Origin: Cyclobacterium roseum
Lineage (GTDB): Bacteria > Bacteroidota > Bacteroidia > Cytophagales > Cyclobacteriaceae
Direction: 5' to 3'
Assembly (NCBI RefSeq): GCF_010119225.1
Contig: NZ_WNKF01000001.1
Coordinates: 62,001 to 126,000, forward strand
DNA: 64,000 nt
Every line of letters starts with the position of its first letter. Positions within the stretch are counted from its first letter, which is position 1. Made by a program: the position numbers and the translations under genes. This document shows, piece by piece, positions 38,185 to 46,124 of the stretch. Under the pieces are notes generated by a model. That model was not told the DNA's origin. It did not search any database and saw nothing but the letters and a program-made list of their open reading frames with translations.

Positions 38185-40029
38185 ATGAAATCTATTCTTA
38201 CCTTATGGCTAATTACCTTACTCCTTAGCTTGCCGGCTATTGGCCAGCAGGAAACCTGGAGCCCGGTGGATGCCAAAATTCTAAGCCCCTGGGCGGAAGA
38301 AATTAACCCGGCCAATCCGCTTCCGGAGTACCCCAGACCGCAAATGACACGGGATGCCTGGACCAATCTAAACGGGCTTTGGAATTATGCCCTGGCAGCC
38401 AAAGGGGCTAGCATGCCCCAGGATTATGAGGGGGAGATTTTGGTGCCCTTCCCCATCGAATCGGCCTTGTCAGGTGTGGGTAGCCGGGTAGGAAAGGACC
38501 AGGAATTATGGTATTTCCGGGACATTGAAATCGAACGATCCATGCGTCGCGGAAAGGTGCTTTTGCACTTTGGGGCAGTCGATTGGGAAGCGGAAGTTTT
38601 TGTCAATGGACAGTCCGTTGGCGTGCATCAGGGCGGTTACGATCCTTTTTCCTTTGAAATCAGTGAATCCCTGCAATCCGGAAAAAAGCAATCTATTGCC
38701 ATTCGGGTATGGGATCCTACCGACGAGGGACCGCAGCCCAGAGGCAAGCAGGTAAATGAACCCCGGGGCATCTGGTACACACCGGTTACGGGCATCTGGC
38801 AGACGGTTTGGCTGGAAGCGGTTCCCGACCAATACATCGCTTCCCTGAAAAACACACCAGACGTTGACAATAATCAAATCCGGGTGCAAACCAATATTTC
38901 CTCCCCTGGGGAAAATCACCGCGTCCGCGTCCGCCTGCTGTCAGATGAGGTGCAAGTGGGAGAAGCCATTGTCGCTAGCCAGCAGGAAGCGGTATTCACC
39001 CTGGATGATCCTCAAATATGGAGTCCGGAAAATCCCTTTTTATACGATTTGGAAGTAACCCTTATGGAGGGTAAAAAGGAAGTAGATCAGGTAAACAGCT
39101 ATACTGCTTTACGTAAAATAAGTATGGAAAAGGATGCCGATGGCATTCAGCGGATGATGCTAAACAATGAATTTGTTTTCCAGTACGGTCCCCTGGATCA
39201 GGGTTGGTGGCCGGACGGCTTGTATACAGCACCTACGGACGAAGCATTGTTTTTTGATATTCAGAAAACCATGGATATGGGTTTCAACATGATCCGGAAG
39301 CATGTGAAAGTCGAACCCGCCCGTTGGTATTACCATTGCGACCGGATGGGAGTGCTCGTTTGGCAAGACATGCCCAGCGGAGACATGGGAAATCGCTGGG
39401 AATCTAGACCAGGGGTAGTTGGGAAAGGAACCGAGAAGGACCGGACGGATGAATCGGAAGCAATTTTCAGGAAGGAATGGAAAGCCATCATGGATGCCAA
39501 TTACAATTTTCCTTCTATTGTGGTTTGGGTGCCCTTTAATGAGGCCTGGGGGCAGTTTGATACCGATGAAATCGTGCAATGGACAGTAGATTACGATCCC
39601 AGCCGCCTGGTAAATGGTGCCAGTGGAGGGAATTACACCCTGAAAGGACAGATCATGGACATGCACAACTATCCGGACCCGGTCATGCCGGATCCCCAAA
39701 TTTGGGGCGAGGAACAGGTGATCGTCCTGGGAGAATATGGCGGCCTGGGCTTGCCGGTAGATGGACACACCTGGCAGGAGAAAGACAACTGGGGCTACCA
39801 GAGCTTTAAGAATGAATCAGAGCTACAGGAGCGCTACAGTCGCTTGATCCGGGACCTGAAACCCTTGATCCCAAGAGGCCTGTCGGCGGCCATCTACACG
39901 CAAACTACCGACGTGGAAGTAGAAGTAAACGGATTGATGACCTATGACCGGAAAGTAATCAAGTTTGACCCCGCCTTTTTGCGGAACAAGCACCAGGAAT
40001 TATACACTATTAAAATCCCTATGAAATGA
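38185..40029 (+). CDS. Glycoside hydrolase family 2 protein
   Basis: A 614-residue secreted GH2 enzyme with a signal peptide (residues 1-20). The N-terminal sugar-binding jelly-roll (about 45-215, WTNLNGLWNYAL, LHFGAVDWEAEVFVNGQ) is followed by an Ig-like domain and a TIM barrel (about 310-600). The acid/base Glu453 sits in VPFNEAWGQFD and the nucleophile is Glu517 in VLGEYGG. Family 2 includes beta-galactosidases, beta-mannosidases and beta-glucuronidases. This short form lacking C-terminal domains has no clear specificity. Its stop overlaps the mutarotase ATG (ATGA at 40026-40029), the first link of a coupled three-gene operon for sugar release and conversion. Confidence 0.92.
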   Translation: MKSILTLWLITLLLSLPAIGQQETWSPVDAKILSPWAEEINPANPLPEYPRPQMTRDAWTNLNGLWNYALAAKGASMPQDYEGEILVPFPIESALSGVGSRVGKDQELWYFRDIEIERSMRRGKVLLHFGAVDWEAEVFVNGQSVGVHQGGYDPFSFEISESLQSGKKQSIAIRVWDPTDEGPQPRGKQVNEPRGIWYTPVTGIWQTVWLEAVPDQYIASLKNTPDVDNNQIRVQTNISSPGENHRVRVRLLSDEVQVGEAIVASQQEAVFTLDDPQIWSPENPFLYDLEVTLMEGKKEVDQVNSYTALRKISMEKDADGIQRMMLNNEFVFQYGPLDQGWWPDGLYTAPTDEALFFDIQKTMDMGFNMIRKHVKVEPARWYYHCDRMGVLVWQDMPSGDMGNRWESRPGVVGKGTEKDRTDESEAIFRKEWKAIMDANYNFPSIVVWVPFNEAWGQFDTDEIVQWTVDYDPSRLVNGASGGNYTLKGQIMDMHNYPDPVMPDPQIWGEEQVIVLGEYGGLGLPVDGHTWQEKDNWGYQSFKNESELQERYSRLIRDLKPLIPRGLSAAIYTQTTDVEVEVNGLMTYDRKVIKFDPAFLRNKHQELYTIKIPMK

Positions 40030-41192
40030 GAATATCCTTCATTAGTGCCTTGGCCATTTCGGGACTGCTGCTAGCCTGCGGGCCAGCAGAAAAGCAACAA
40101 GTGGAAGAAGAGCAAACTACCAAAACCCTATCGAAAATGGACCAAGCAAAATTTGAAAAAACAATCGACGGAAAAGAAGTGAAATTATACCGGCTGACCA
40201 ATGCCAATGGCATGGAAATGACCGTCACCAACTTCGGTGCCCGGGTGGTGGAGCTTTTTGCTCCGGATAGCGGCGGAAACCTGGAAGATGTGGTGCTGGG
40301 ATATGACAACCTGGAAGATTACATCAATAGCCCTACTTCCTATTATGGCGCGCCCATAGGCCGGTACGGCAATCGCATTGCCGATGCCCAATTTACACTC
40401 AATGGCGAGACCTACACCCTGGAAGCCAATAACGGACCCAACAACCTGCATGGATGGCCGGGGGGCTATCACATTGTGGTATGGGAGGTACTGGAAGCAA
40501 CCGATCAGAAGCTGGCCATGAAGTACGTTTCTCCGGATGGAGAGGCCGGTTTTCCGGGAGAGCTTACCGTATTGATGAATTATTACCTGACCGATGACAA
40601 CGAGTTTAAAATCACCTACGAAGCCGAAACGGACAAACCGACCATTGTGAACCTGACCCACCACTCGTTTTTCAATCTGAACGGTCATGGGGAAGGAAAT
40701 GTCAACAACCACATGCTGGAATTGAATGCAGACCGCTTCACACCCGTAAACGAGGTGCTAATCCCTTTGGGTGAATTGCGTCCAGTGGCCGGTACGCCGA
40801 TGGACTTTACAGAACCTCATTTGATAGGAGAAAGAATAGACGATGACTACGAGCAGTTGCAGAAGGGCGGAGGCTACGATCATAACTGGGTGATTAATCG
40901 AGAAGAAGGGAACGATGAAACCATTTTAGCGGCATCGGTATGGGTGCCTGAAAATGGCCGGAAAATGGAAGTCTACACCGACCAACCCGGGGTTCAGGTG
41001 TATACCGGAAATTTTATGGACGGAACCTCTGCCTCCAAGGGAGATAAAACCTATGCCAAGAGGGGAGCTATTTGCCTGGAAACCCAGTTTTTCCCGGATT
41101 CTCCCAATCAACCGGAATTTCCGTCGGTGACCTTGAATCCAGAAGAGACGTACACCCACGAATGTATTTACAAATTTTCAGTAATTGACTAA
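40026..41192 (+). CDS. Aldose 1-epimerase (galactose mutarotase) lipoprotein
   Basis: A 388-residue mutarotase with a lipobox (LLLAC, Cys about 18). Catalytic features are the first His in NNLHGWPGGYH, the second His in VNLTHHSFFNLNG (general acid) and the Glu in ICLETQFFPDSPNQP (general base). It converts alpha and beta anomers of free aldoses such as galactose or glucose, here on the outer surface of a membrane or in the periplasm. It is coupled by overlapping codons to GH2 upstream and to the SMP-30 gene downstream (TAATG at 41190-41194), so it probably acts on the sugar released by the GH2 enzyme. Confidence 0.95.
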   Translation: MRISFISALAISGLLLACGPAEKQQVEEEQTTKTLSKMDQAKFEKTIDGKEVKLYRLTNANGMEMTVTNFGARVVELFAPDSGGNLEDVVLGYDNLEDYINSPTSYYGAPIGRYGNRIADAQFTLNGETYTLEANNGPNNLHGWPGGYHIVVWEVLEATDQKLAMKYVSPDGEAGFPGELTVLMNYYLTDDNEFKITYEAETDKPTIVNLTHHSFFNLNGHGEGNVNNHMLELNADRFTPVNEVLIPLGELRPVAGTPMDFTEPHLIGERIDDDYEQLQKGGGYDHNWVINREEGNDETILAASVWVPENGRKMEVYTDQPGVQVYTGNFMDGTSASKGDKTYAKRGAICLETQFFPDSPNQPEFPSVTLNPEETYTHECIYKFSVID

Positions 41193-42238
41193 TGGAATCT
41201 CGGAAAATAGTAGGCTTTGTACTGCTGGTGTTTCTATCGGCCTGTTCGGGTAATTCCACGAAAAATACGACAGACCAGGACCCGGCCGATGCTACCGTAC
41301 AGGAAGCGTTCCTTCCCCTGGAGATTTTCGATGCACAAGATGCGTTGAGTGCTATTATTGACCCGGAAGCCAGGACCGTTATTATTGGCAGTGGCTATGC
41401 CTGGACGGAAGGGCCTTTGTGGATTCCCTCCGAAGGCATGTTGCTGTTTTCGGAGATTCCAGGCAATAAAGTGCATTCCTGGAAAGAAGGAGAAGCCCCG
41501 CAAGTTTACCTGGATCCGGCCGGATTTACCGGAGATGGAAGTCGGGGAGGGGAATTGGGGTCGAACGGTTTGTTGCTCGATCCTCAAGGCAACCTGGTGC
41601 TTTGCCAGCATGGAGACCGGCGGATGGCAAGGATGCTGGCTCCTTTAGACCAACCCGCATCCAATTTTGAAACCATCGTCGGCGAATACGAAGGCATGCC
41701 ATTTAACAGTCCTAACGATGCCGTTTACGATGCGGATGGGAATCTTTATTTTACGGACCCGCCCTATGGGCTGGAATCCAGAATGGATGATCCCGCAAAA
41801 GCCATCCCATTTCAAGGCGTGTATCGTTACTCCAACACCGGCGAATTGGATTTGCTATTGGACAGCCTTTCCCGTCCCAATGGATTGGCCTTTTTACCGG
41901 ATGGAAAGGGATTGTTGATTGCTAATTCAGACCCGGAAAAACCCTATTGGTACCGGTATTCCCTGGATGAAAATGGATTTCCCACCGAAGGAGAGATTTA
42001 TTATGATGCTAGTGAAGTGTTAGCAAACCAGCCCGGCCTACCGGACGGTCTGAAAGTTAGCAGCGACGGAACCGTCTTTGCTACCGGCCCCGGCGGGGTT
42101 TGGGTCTTTGATCAGGAGGGGCAGGTATTGGGAAGGTTGAGTCTCGGAGAACTTTGCTCCAATGTGGCATTAAACGAAAAAGAAGATATGCTCTTTGTCA
42201 CGGCCGATAGTTATGTAGCGCGCATTGCCCTAAAATAG
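41192..42238 (+). CDS. SMP-30/gluconolactonase family lipoprotein
   Basis: A 348-residue protein with a lipobox (LSAC near residue 17) and a six-bladed propeller. Family residues seen are GYAWTEGPLW (metal-binding Glu), NGLLLDPQGNL, SPNDAVYDADGNLYFTDPPYG (split here from one block, containing metal-site Asn/Asp) and PDGLKVSSDG. Members open sugar lactones using Ca2+ or Zn2+. Placed after a GH2 and a mutarotase it would fit oxidation of the freed sugar via a lactone, with the oxidase perhaps being the divergent PVC-type cytochrome protein. That link is inference. Confidence 0.9.
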   Translation: MESRKIVGFVLLVFLSACSGNSTKNTTDQDPADATVQEAFLPLEIFDAQDALSAIIDPEARTVIIGSGYAWTEGPLWIPSEGMLLFSEIPGNKVHSWKEGEAPQVYLDPAGFTGDGSRGGELGSNGLLLDPQGNLVLCQHGDRRMARMLAPLDQPASNFETIVGEYEGMPFNSPNDAVYDADGNLYFTDPPYGLESRMDDPAKAIPFQGVYRYSNTGELDLLLDSLSRPNGLAFLPDGKGLLIANSDPEKPYWYRYSLDENGFPTEGEIYYDASEVLANQPGLPDGLKVSSDGTVFATGPGGVWVFDQEGQVLGRLSLGELCSNVALNEKEDMLFVTADSYVARIALK

Positions 42239-42331
42239 GAGTGGGATGGTGGTCGCTATACTTGGAGGATCAACGTCCCGCAGCGTTGCCTATCCAGGGA
42301 TTCAGGATAAGGAAGGAGATTGAATTTAGGT

Positions 42332-42393
42332 AATGTAATCGGGCTGAAGGACGGCAAGGCTTTTGAATTTCGTAATCCCGAACGGTTACAATT
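42332..42393 (+). repeat. Intergenic repeat family, copy 1
   Basis: Shares GTAATCGGGC, a GG(C/T)AAGGCTTTTGAAT block and CCGAACGGTTACAATTCC with three other copies in the window (42456, 42671, 47037). It runs straight into a terminator-like hairpin at 42394. The copies show some shared reading (IGxxDGKxFExR), but copy 2 has a stop in that frame and there is no start codon, so coding is not supported. Confidence 0.7.
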
Positions 42394-42421
42394 CCCTCCG
42401 CGGAGGGGTAGGGTTTTTTTT
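42394..42421 (+). terminator. Terminator after the GH2-mutarotase-SMP30 operon
   Basis: CCCTCCG followed directly by CGGAGGG (42394-42407) forms a stem with a CGCG loop, and a T tract of eight follows at 42414-42421. It lies about 155 bp after the last gene of the operon, at the end of repeat copy 1. Confidence 0.75.
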
Positions 42422-42455
42422 CGTGTCTGAAAAGGGTGTTTTCTGCTTAAATGGA

Positions 42456-42519
42456 GTGATGTAATCGGGCAGAGAGATGGTAAGTTTTTTGAATTCCGTT
42501 AATCCGAACGGTTACAATT
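42456..42519 (+). repeat. Intergenic repeat family, copy 2
   Basis: Begins TGATGTAATCGGGCAGAG and contains the same core as copy 1, including CCGTTAATCCGAACGG, a 5-bp inverted repeat around a 6-nt loop. It is again followed by a hairpin plus T tract, so repeat and terminator look like one duplicated unit. Confidence 0.7.
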
Positions 42520-42552
42520 CCCCCTTATCAAGGGGGCAAGGGGGATTTTTTT
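42520..42552 (+). terminator. Terminator-like hairpin at the end of repeat copy 2
   Basis: CCCCCTT (42520-42526) pairs with AAGGGGG (42530-42536) around a 3-nt loop. A further G run and seven T follow, to 42552. No gene precedes it apart from the operon already terminated at 42421. Confidence 0.65.
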
Positions 42553-42670
42553 GTCTTTTGACCAGTTTCAGGCCGGGTGACGCACCATTGTCCTAAATTA
42601 GGTTTACTCTTTTTTTCCATTTACCTCATTATTTGCGTAAACCTATTTCAGGACGAGTCACTGAAATTTT

Positions 42671-42730
42671 GTGACGTAATCGGGTTGGGGAAGGCAAGGC
42701 TTTTAAAGTAAGATACCGACCATTCAAACG
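42671..42730 (+). repeat. Intergenic repeat family, copy 3 (diverged)
   Basis: GTGACGTAATCGGGTTGG and GGCAAGGCTTTTAAAG match the first half of copies 1 and 2. The second half has drifted and has no hairpin. Together with copies 1 and 2 it fills much of the 645-bp gap between 42239 and 42883, which otherwise shows no gene. Confidence 0.55.
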
Positions 42731-42883
42731 TACACAAACCAGCTTTCCGTTCGTATCCCCATTTACCTAATCAAGGTGCTACCCGACAACCGAATAAAAA
42801 CCGGGGCAATTTTCGTCCCCCGATCAAAAATCGTTTATATTTAGTAGCGAATATTCATTACTTTAAATATATCGGAAGGATTC

Positions 42884-44542
42884 ATGGTAAAGAAAACGTT
42901 GCTACTACTATTGATTGGGGTATTGGTACTCCCGTATTTTTCCAGTGCGCAAATACAAACCTCTCCATTCAGAAAGGGAGCCCTAGTGGAAATCGATCAA
43001 TGGCAGGTAAACGACATCGTCTTTTCTGCCAAAACTGATCCCGATGATAATCCCTTTGACATCACATTCGGGGCCATTTATACCGGACCCGATGGGCAGC
43101 TCCTAGATCTTACCGGCTTTTACAATGGCGGAAACGAATGGATCAGCCGCTTTTCGGCTGCCGGGGAAGGAAACTGGACCTTTGTGACCTATTCCTCCGA
43201 ACCCAAACTCAGTGGACTTACCGGGGAACTGCAGGTGCAAACGAACTCCCGGCCCCGGCAAAAAGGAGCGGTGGGCATCGACCCGGAAAATCCCCAGGCC
43301 TTTGCCTATGCGAACGGCGATCCCCATTTTATGCTGGCCTTTGAACTGGATTGGTTGTTTGCCCTGGACTACGGCAACGAATCCGGCCTTCCTAAGACCG
43401 AGCAACTCCTGGACCAGGTAAAAGCAAACGGATTCAATCACGTGGTGGCAAATATCTACGCCTACGATGTGGGTTGGCGAGTGGCCGACGACGTGCCAGA
43501 AAAATACTTCTACGGCAAACCACCCTATACCGCATGGGAAGGCAGCAACGAAAACCCCGATTTCAGCCGCCTGAACCTGGACCTTTTTCAGCATTGGGAC
43601 CGGGTGCTGGCCAGCATGCAAGGCAAAGGGCTGGATGCCCATCTGATGATCTATGTCTGGAACAAATTGGTCAACTGGCCGGAAATGTACTCCCATGGGG
43701 ACAACCTGTATTTTGACTACATCATTCACCGCTACCAAGCCTTTTCCAACGTGATCTGGGACGTTTCCAAAGAAGCGCTGGATTACGAGCGGGCCGATCC
43801 GCCCTACATTCAGGAACGGATTCGCCGGATTCGGGAAAAAGACCGATACAACCGATTGATCACCGTGCACGATTACGAATTCAATTCCCGGTACGGGGAG
43901 CTGGTGGATTTTATTTCCATCCAGAGTTGGCGTTCCAATCTGTATTCCCTGATGCTGCAGGGAAGGGCCGTTCATGCCGGTAAGCCGGTGGTCAACATCG
44001 AACACGGAGGCTACGAAATCGGCCCCTACCAAACATTTGTTGGCAATTACACCAGCCCCGAAACCTGCCTGGTGCGGACCTACGAATGCGTATTTGCCGG
44101 GGTGTACGGTTCCTATTACTGGCAGAACAGCTCCTGGAACATCGTGGTCCACGATCCTTTTGCGGAGGGGCAGGATTTTGAGCCGCCGCGGTTTGACTAC
44201 TACAAGCACCTCGCCGGCCTGTTTACCCGATACAACTTCAACGAGCTGCAACCCAGCTATCCCAAGATTACTACCAATAGCCGGGTAGGAACGGACAACC
44301 TGGCCACCAATGGCTATGCGCTAAGCAATGGGGAGGGCTTGTACCTGATGTTTATTCCCAAAGACAGCGAGCGGGTCAATGCGGTGCTTCCCAAGCCGGC
44401 TAGTGGAAAGATGAAAATCACCTGGTTCAATATTTTTACAGGCGAGTACCGGGAGCAGGGCATCCGGAACTGGTCCGGCTGGATGGAGCTGATCAGTCCC
44501 TGGCAATACACCGATTCGGTGGTGATTGTGGAGGAGGGGTGA
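42884..44542 (+). CDS. Secreted DUF5060/DUF4038-type glycoside hydrolase (apiosidase-like), substrate unknown
   Basis: A 552-residue protein with a signal peptide (residues 1-22, cleavage near SSAQI). Residues about 30-115 resemble the N-terminal beta-sandwich DUF5060 (FDITFGAIYTGPDG, FYNGGNEWISRFSAAGEGNW). Residues about 130-450 form a TIM barrel of the DUF4038/apiosidase-like type (HVVANIYAYDVGW, IWDVSKEALDYE, PVVNIEHGGYE, with Glu residues that could be acid/base and nucleophile). The C-terminal about 90 residues are a small beta domain (WFNIFTGEYREQG). It probably acts on a plant or algal polysaccharide side chain. A degraded duplicate of its 3' end lies at 45848. Confidence 0.78.
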   Translation: MVKKTLLLLLIGVLVLPYFSSAQIQTSPFRKGALVEIDQWQVNDIVFSAKTDPDDNPFDITFGAIYTGPDGQLLDLTGFYNGGNEWISRFSAAGEGNWTFVTYSSEPKLSGLTGELQVQTNSRPRQKGAVGIDPENPQAFAYANGDPHFMLAFELDWLFALDYGNESGLPKTEQLLDQVKANGFNHVVANIYAYDVGWRVADDVPEKYFYGKPPYTAWEGSNENPDFSRLNLDLFQHWDRVLASMQGKGLDAHLMIYVWNKLVNWPEMYSHGDNLYFDYIIHRYQAFSNVIWDVSKEALDYERADPPYIQERIRRIREKDRYNRLITVHDYEFNSRYGELVDFISIQSWRSNLYSLMLQGRAVHAGKPVVNIEHGGYEIGPYQTFVGNYTSPETCLVRTYECVFAGVYGSYYWQNSSWNIVVHDPFAEGQDFEPPRFDYYKHLAGLFTRYNFNELQPSYPKITTNSRVGTDNLATNGYALSNGEGLYLMFIPKDSERVNAVLPKPASGKMKITWFNIFTGEYREQGIRNWSGWMELISPWQYTDSVVIVEEG

Positions 44543-44635
44543 AATGCTACTAATCAACACAAATGGCATTACCTTTTAAGGTGAAAAAATTTGACCGGAT
44601 TCTTTTTAGAAATATAGTAGACGACAAAATTAGGA

Positions 44636-44686
44636 TAGAATTGTTTTTGGTGCTGAAAGGATGTATTTGTTGCATCAACAATTCTA
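44636..44686 (+). promoter_or_regulatory. Promoter/operator region of the orphan parD
   Basis: A perfect 10-bp inverted repeat, TAGAATTGTT (44636-44645) and AACAATTCTA (44677-44686), brackets a promoter-like TTG (44641-44643) and TGTATTTG (44662-44669) spaced 18 bp. A second inverted repeat, TTGTTG-CAT-CAACAA, lies at 44667-44681. Such nested dyads over a promoter fit autoregulation by the ParD product. Binding is inference. Confidence 0.55.
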
Positions 44687-44701
44687 GTAAAGAATAAAAC
44701 C

Positions 44702-44944
44702 ATGGCAAGACAGCGTATTTCTTTAACCAAACCAAACGACGATTGGCTCAAAGCCCAGGTCGATAGTGAAGAGTATTCCAGCAAAAGTGAGCTCGTCAAC
44801 GATTTAATCCGACAAGCACGTGCCCAACAAAGGCAGATAGACTGGATACGCAGGAAACTTATCAAAGCAGAACATAGTGGTTTTACAAACACGAGTCCCG
44901 AAGAAATCCTTGCACAATCAAAGAAAGAATTGGGCAATCAATAA
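44702..44944 (+). CDS. ParD-type antitoxin (ribbon-helix-helix), toxin partner truncated
   Basis: An 80-residue type II antitoxin. The N-terminal ribbon-helix-helix (RISLTKPNDDWLKAQV, SSKSELVNDLIRQARAQ) binds DNA, and the C-terminal helix (WIRRKLIKAEHSGFT) and tail would bind a ParE toxin. Its stop overlaps an ATG that opens a ParE-like frame (TAATG at 44942-44946), but that frame ends after 15 residues, so the antitoxin is now without its own toxin. It is preceded by nested inverted repeats. It may still repress its promoter or cross-react with other ParE proteins, for example the one at 46373. Confidence 0.88.
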   Translation: MARQRISLTKPNDDWLKAQVDSEEYSSKSELVNDLIRQARAQQRQIDWIRRKLIKAEHSGFTNTSPEEILAQSKKELGNQ

Positions 44945-44991
44945 TGGGCCATTACAGACTTACTGAGGAAGCGAAGGCTGATTTAATTTGA
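44944..44991 (+). pseudogene. ParE toxin remnant (first 15 residues)
   Basis: The frame reads MGHYRLTEEAKADLI and then TGA. This is the standard opening of Bacteroidota ParE toxins (their first beta strand and helix), which normally run to about 98 residues. The remaining 80 or so residues are absent: sequence past 44991 belongs to an opposite-strand lipoprotein gene whose stop (44960-44962) lies inside the remnant. A deletion or insertion joined here. Confidence 0.85.
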
Positions 44992-45547
44992 ATTCATCAC
45001 TCGTCTGGGTTTCAGGAAGATTAATCTGGGCAAAGACCATCTCGTCGGTACTATCGCCAAAGCGGATCGTGAGTAGGTTTTTGTGAATAGAAAAACTTCG
45101 CATCGACCGAAGGGCGGAAAAATACCGGTCTTCAAAATCCATCATTGTCTTAGTGGAGCCTTTGTAGGTTGAGCCAATTCTTCCGTTCGACCAAATTTTA
45201 CCCTTTTCCTCATCCACCTGATACGCTCCTCCAAAGCCGTTGACAGGTCCGGCTCCGTGAAAAGTCCACATCCCTTCATCCTCTGAAAGGGTTGATGGGT
45301 TTTTGGTGAAACGCACCCTAATGCGCCCAAACAACCCTTCGCTGCTGAAGCGAACCAAATCCGCCGGTGGGTGATCGCGCCTGTTCCTTATCCGATCGGT
45401 AAAGTACAGAAAGCCCCAGGATTGGAAAAGATCGGTTTGAACCTCCTCTACCTCGTAGGGTATTACCACATACGGATTGGCTTTGTCTTCCTCACAGGAA
45501 AGAAAGAAAATAACCAATACTAAAAACAAGAGATTCCTCATGATCAA
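44960..45547 (-). CDS. Lipoprotein of unknown function with 3' end overlapping the parE remnant
   Basis: A 195-residue protein with a lipobox (IFFLSC, Cys about 18), no known catalytic motif and beta-rich phrases (MWTFHGAGPVNGFGG, GRIGSTYKGSTKTMMDFE, LLTIRFGD) that loosely recall small META/lipocalin-like lipoproteins. Its last ten or so residues (FKLNQPSLPQ) are encoded by the complement of the ParE remnant, so the native C-terminus has probably been replaced at the junction. No operon partner was found. Expression and function unknown. Confidence 0.65.
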   Translation of the reverse strand: MIMRNLLFLVLVIFFLSCEEDKANPYVVIPYEVEEVQTDLFQSWGFLYFTDRIRNRRDHPPADLVRFSSEGLFGRIRVRFTKNPSTLSEDEGMWTFHGAGPVNGFGGAYQVDEEKGKIWSNGRIGSTYKGSTKTMMDFEDRYFSALRSMRSFSIHKNLLTIRFGDSTDEMVFAQINLPETQTSDEFKLNQPSLPQ

Positions 45548-45847
45548 CGATATTTAGCATCGAGACGGTAATAGAACGTAAAATGTCTCAACGTCAAAAA
45601 AAAATGGCTTGAAGTAGTAAGTGGCCCAACATTTTATTACCGTCAAAAACATTCAATGGATTCGACTTCTATTGTACAGACATATTATCCCACGATGGGG
45701 GACGTTACAAGAAACAGCTCCATCAAGGGGAAGAAGCTAAATTTAAAAAGAAATTTGCAATATGCTGCGTATGGGACGTTATTAAAATTCTGTTCATGGG
45801 AATTGCCTGCAATAAAGCAAATTGAAATTAGTTGGTATAGTTCGTCC

Positions 45848-46057
45848 ACCCAAAGCCGGCTACAAATAGCTTCCACATCACTTCCCTCACTTTTTCGCCT
45901 TCGAATACCAGGAGCAGGGCATCCGGAACTAGTCCGGTTGGATGGAATTGATCAGTCCCTGGCAGTATTCCGATTCGGTGGTGTGGAGGAGTGGAGAACT
46001 CGCTAACGATCAAAACAAGCGGCCATTGAGCTTTCAGGATGAAAAGTTTGACAAAAT
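45848..46057 (+). pseudogene. Degraded duplicate of the 3' end and downstream flank of the hydrolase gene at 42884
   Basis: Positions 45910-45983 match 44451-44524, the last coding part of the hydrolase gene, with about eight differences in 74 bases by my count. Weaker similarity extends upstream to AAGCCGGCTA (45851) and downstream past the stop to 46057, which matches 44552-44600 (TTTGAC, TGAAAA blocks). The copy is in the same orientation, 1459 bp downstream. The reading frame is disrupted and no start remains. The preceding stretch 45548-45847 shows no recognisable gene. Confidence 0.8.
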
Positions 46058-46099
46058 CAGGGTCTGTCAATTAAAAATCGGCGTATGTCTAATTTTTAG

Positions 46100-46107
46100 T
46101 ATTTTTG
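46100..46107 (+). promoter_or_regulatory. Candidate -7 promoter element of the DUF433 gene
   Basis: TATTTTTG matches TAnnTTTG, 18 bp before the ATG at 46125. No TTG at the expected -33 distance was seen. Confidence 0.4.
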
Positions 46108-46124
46108 TAAAAAGCAATAATGAT

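Noticed and set aside
39160-39768. 202-codon minus-strand frame
   Set aside because: Antisense of the GH2 catalytic region, with no family features.
42520-42552. Possible CRISPR-like spaced repeats in 42.3-42.7 kb
   Set aside because: Only three copies with unequal spacing (122 and 215 bp) and no uniform spacers or cas genes.
43103-44251. 382-codon open frame on the minus strand
   Set aside because: It is the antisense shadow of the DUF4038-type hydrolase gene; its composition is dominated by His, Val and Gly from the opposite strand and it has no signal or domain.
45548-45847. Additional small gene between the lipoprotein and the hydrolase remnant
   Set aside because: Short frames only, none with a signal peptide, domain or consistent coding pattern.
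45656-46006. 116-codon plus-strand frame
   Set aside because: Runs through the degraded hydrolase duplicate in a different frame and has no recognisable start context or domain.
45942-46124. N-terminal extension of the DUF433 frame
   Set aside because: Encoded by the hydrolase-duplicate remnant; DUF433 similarity starts only at the ATG 46125.
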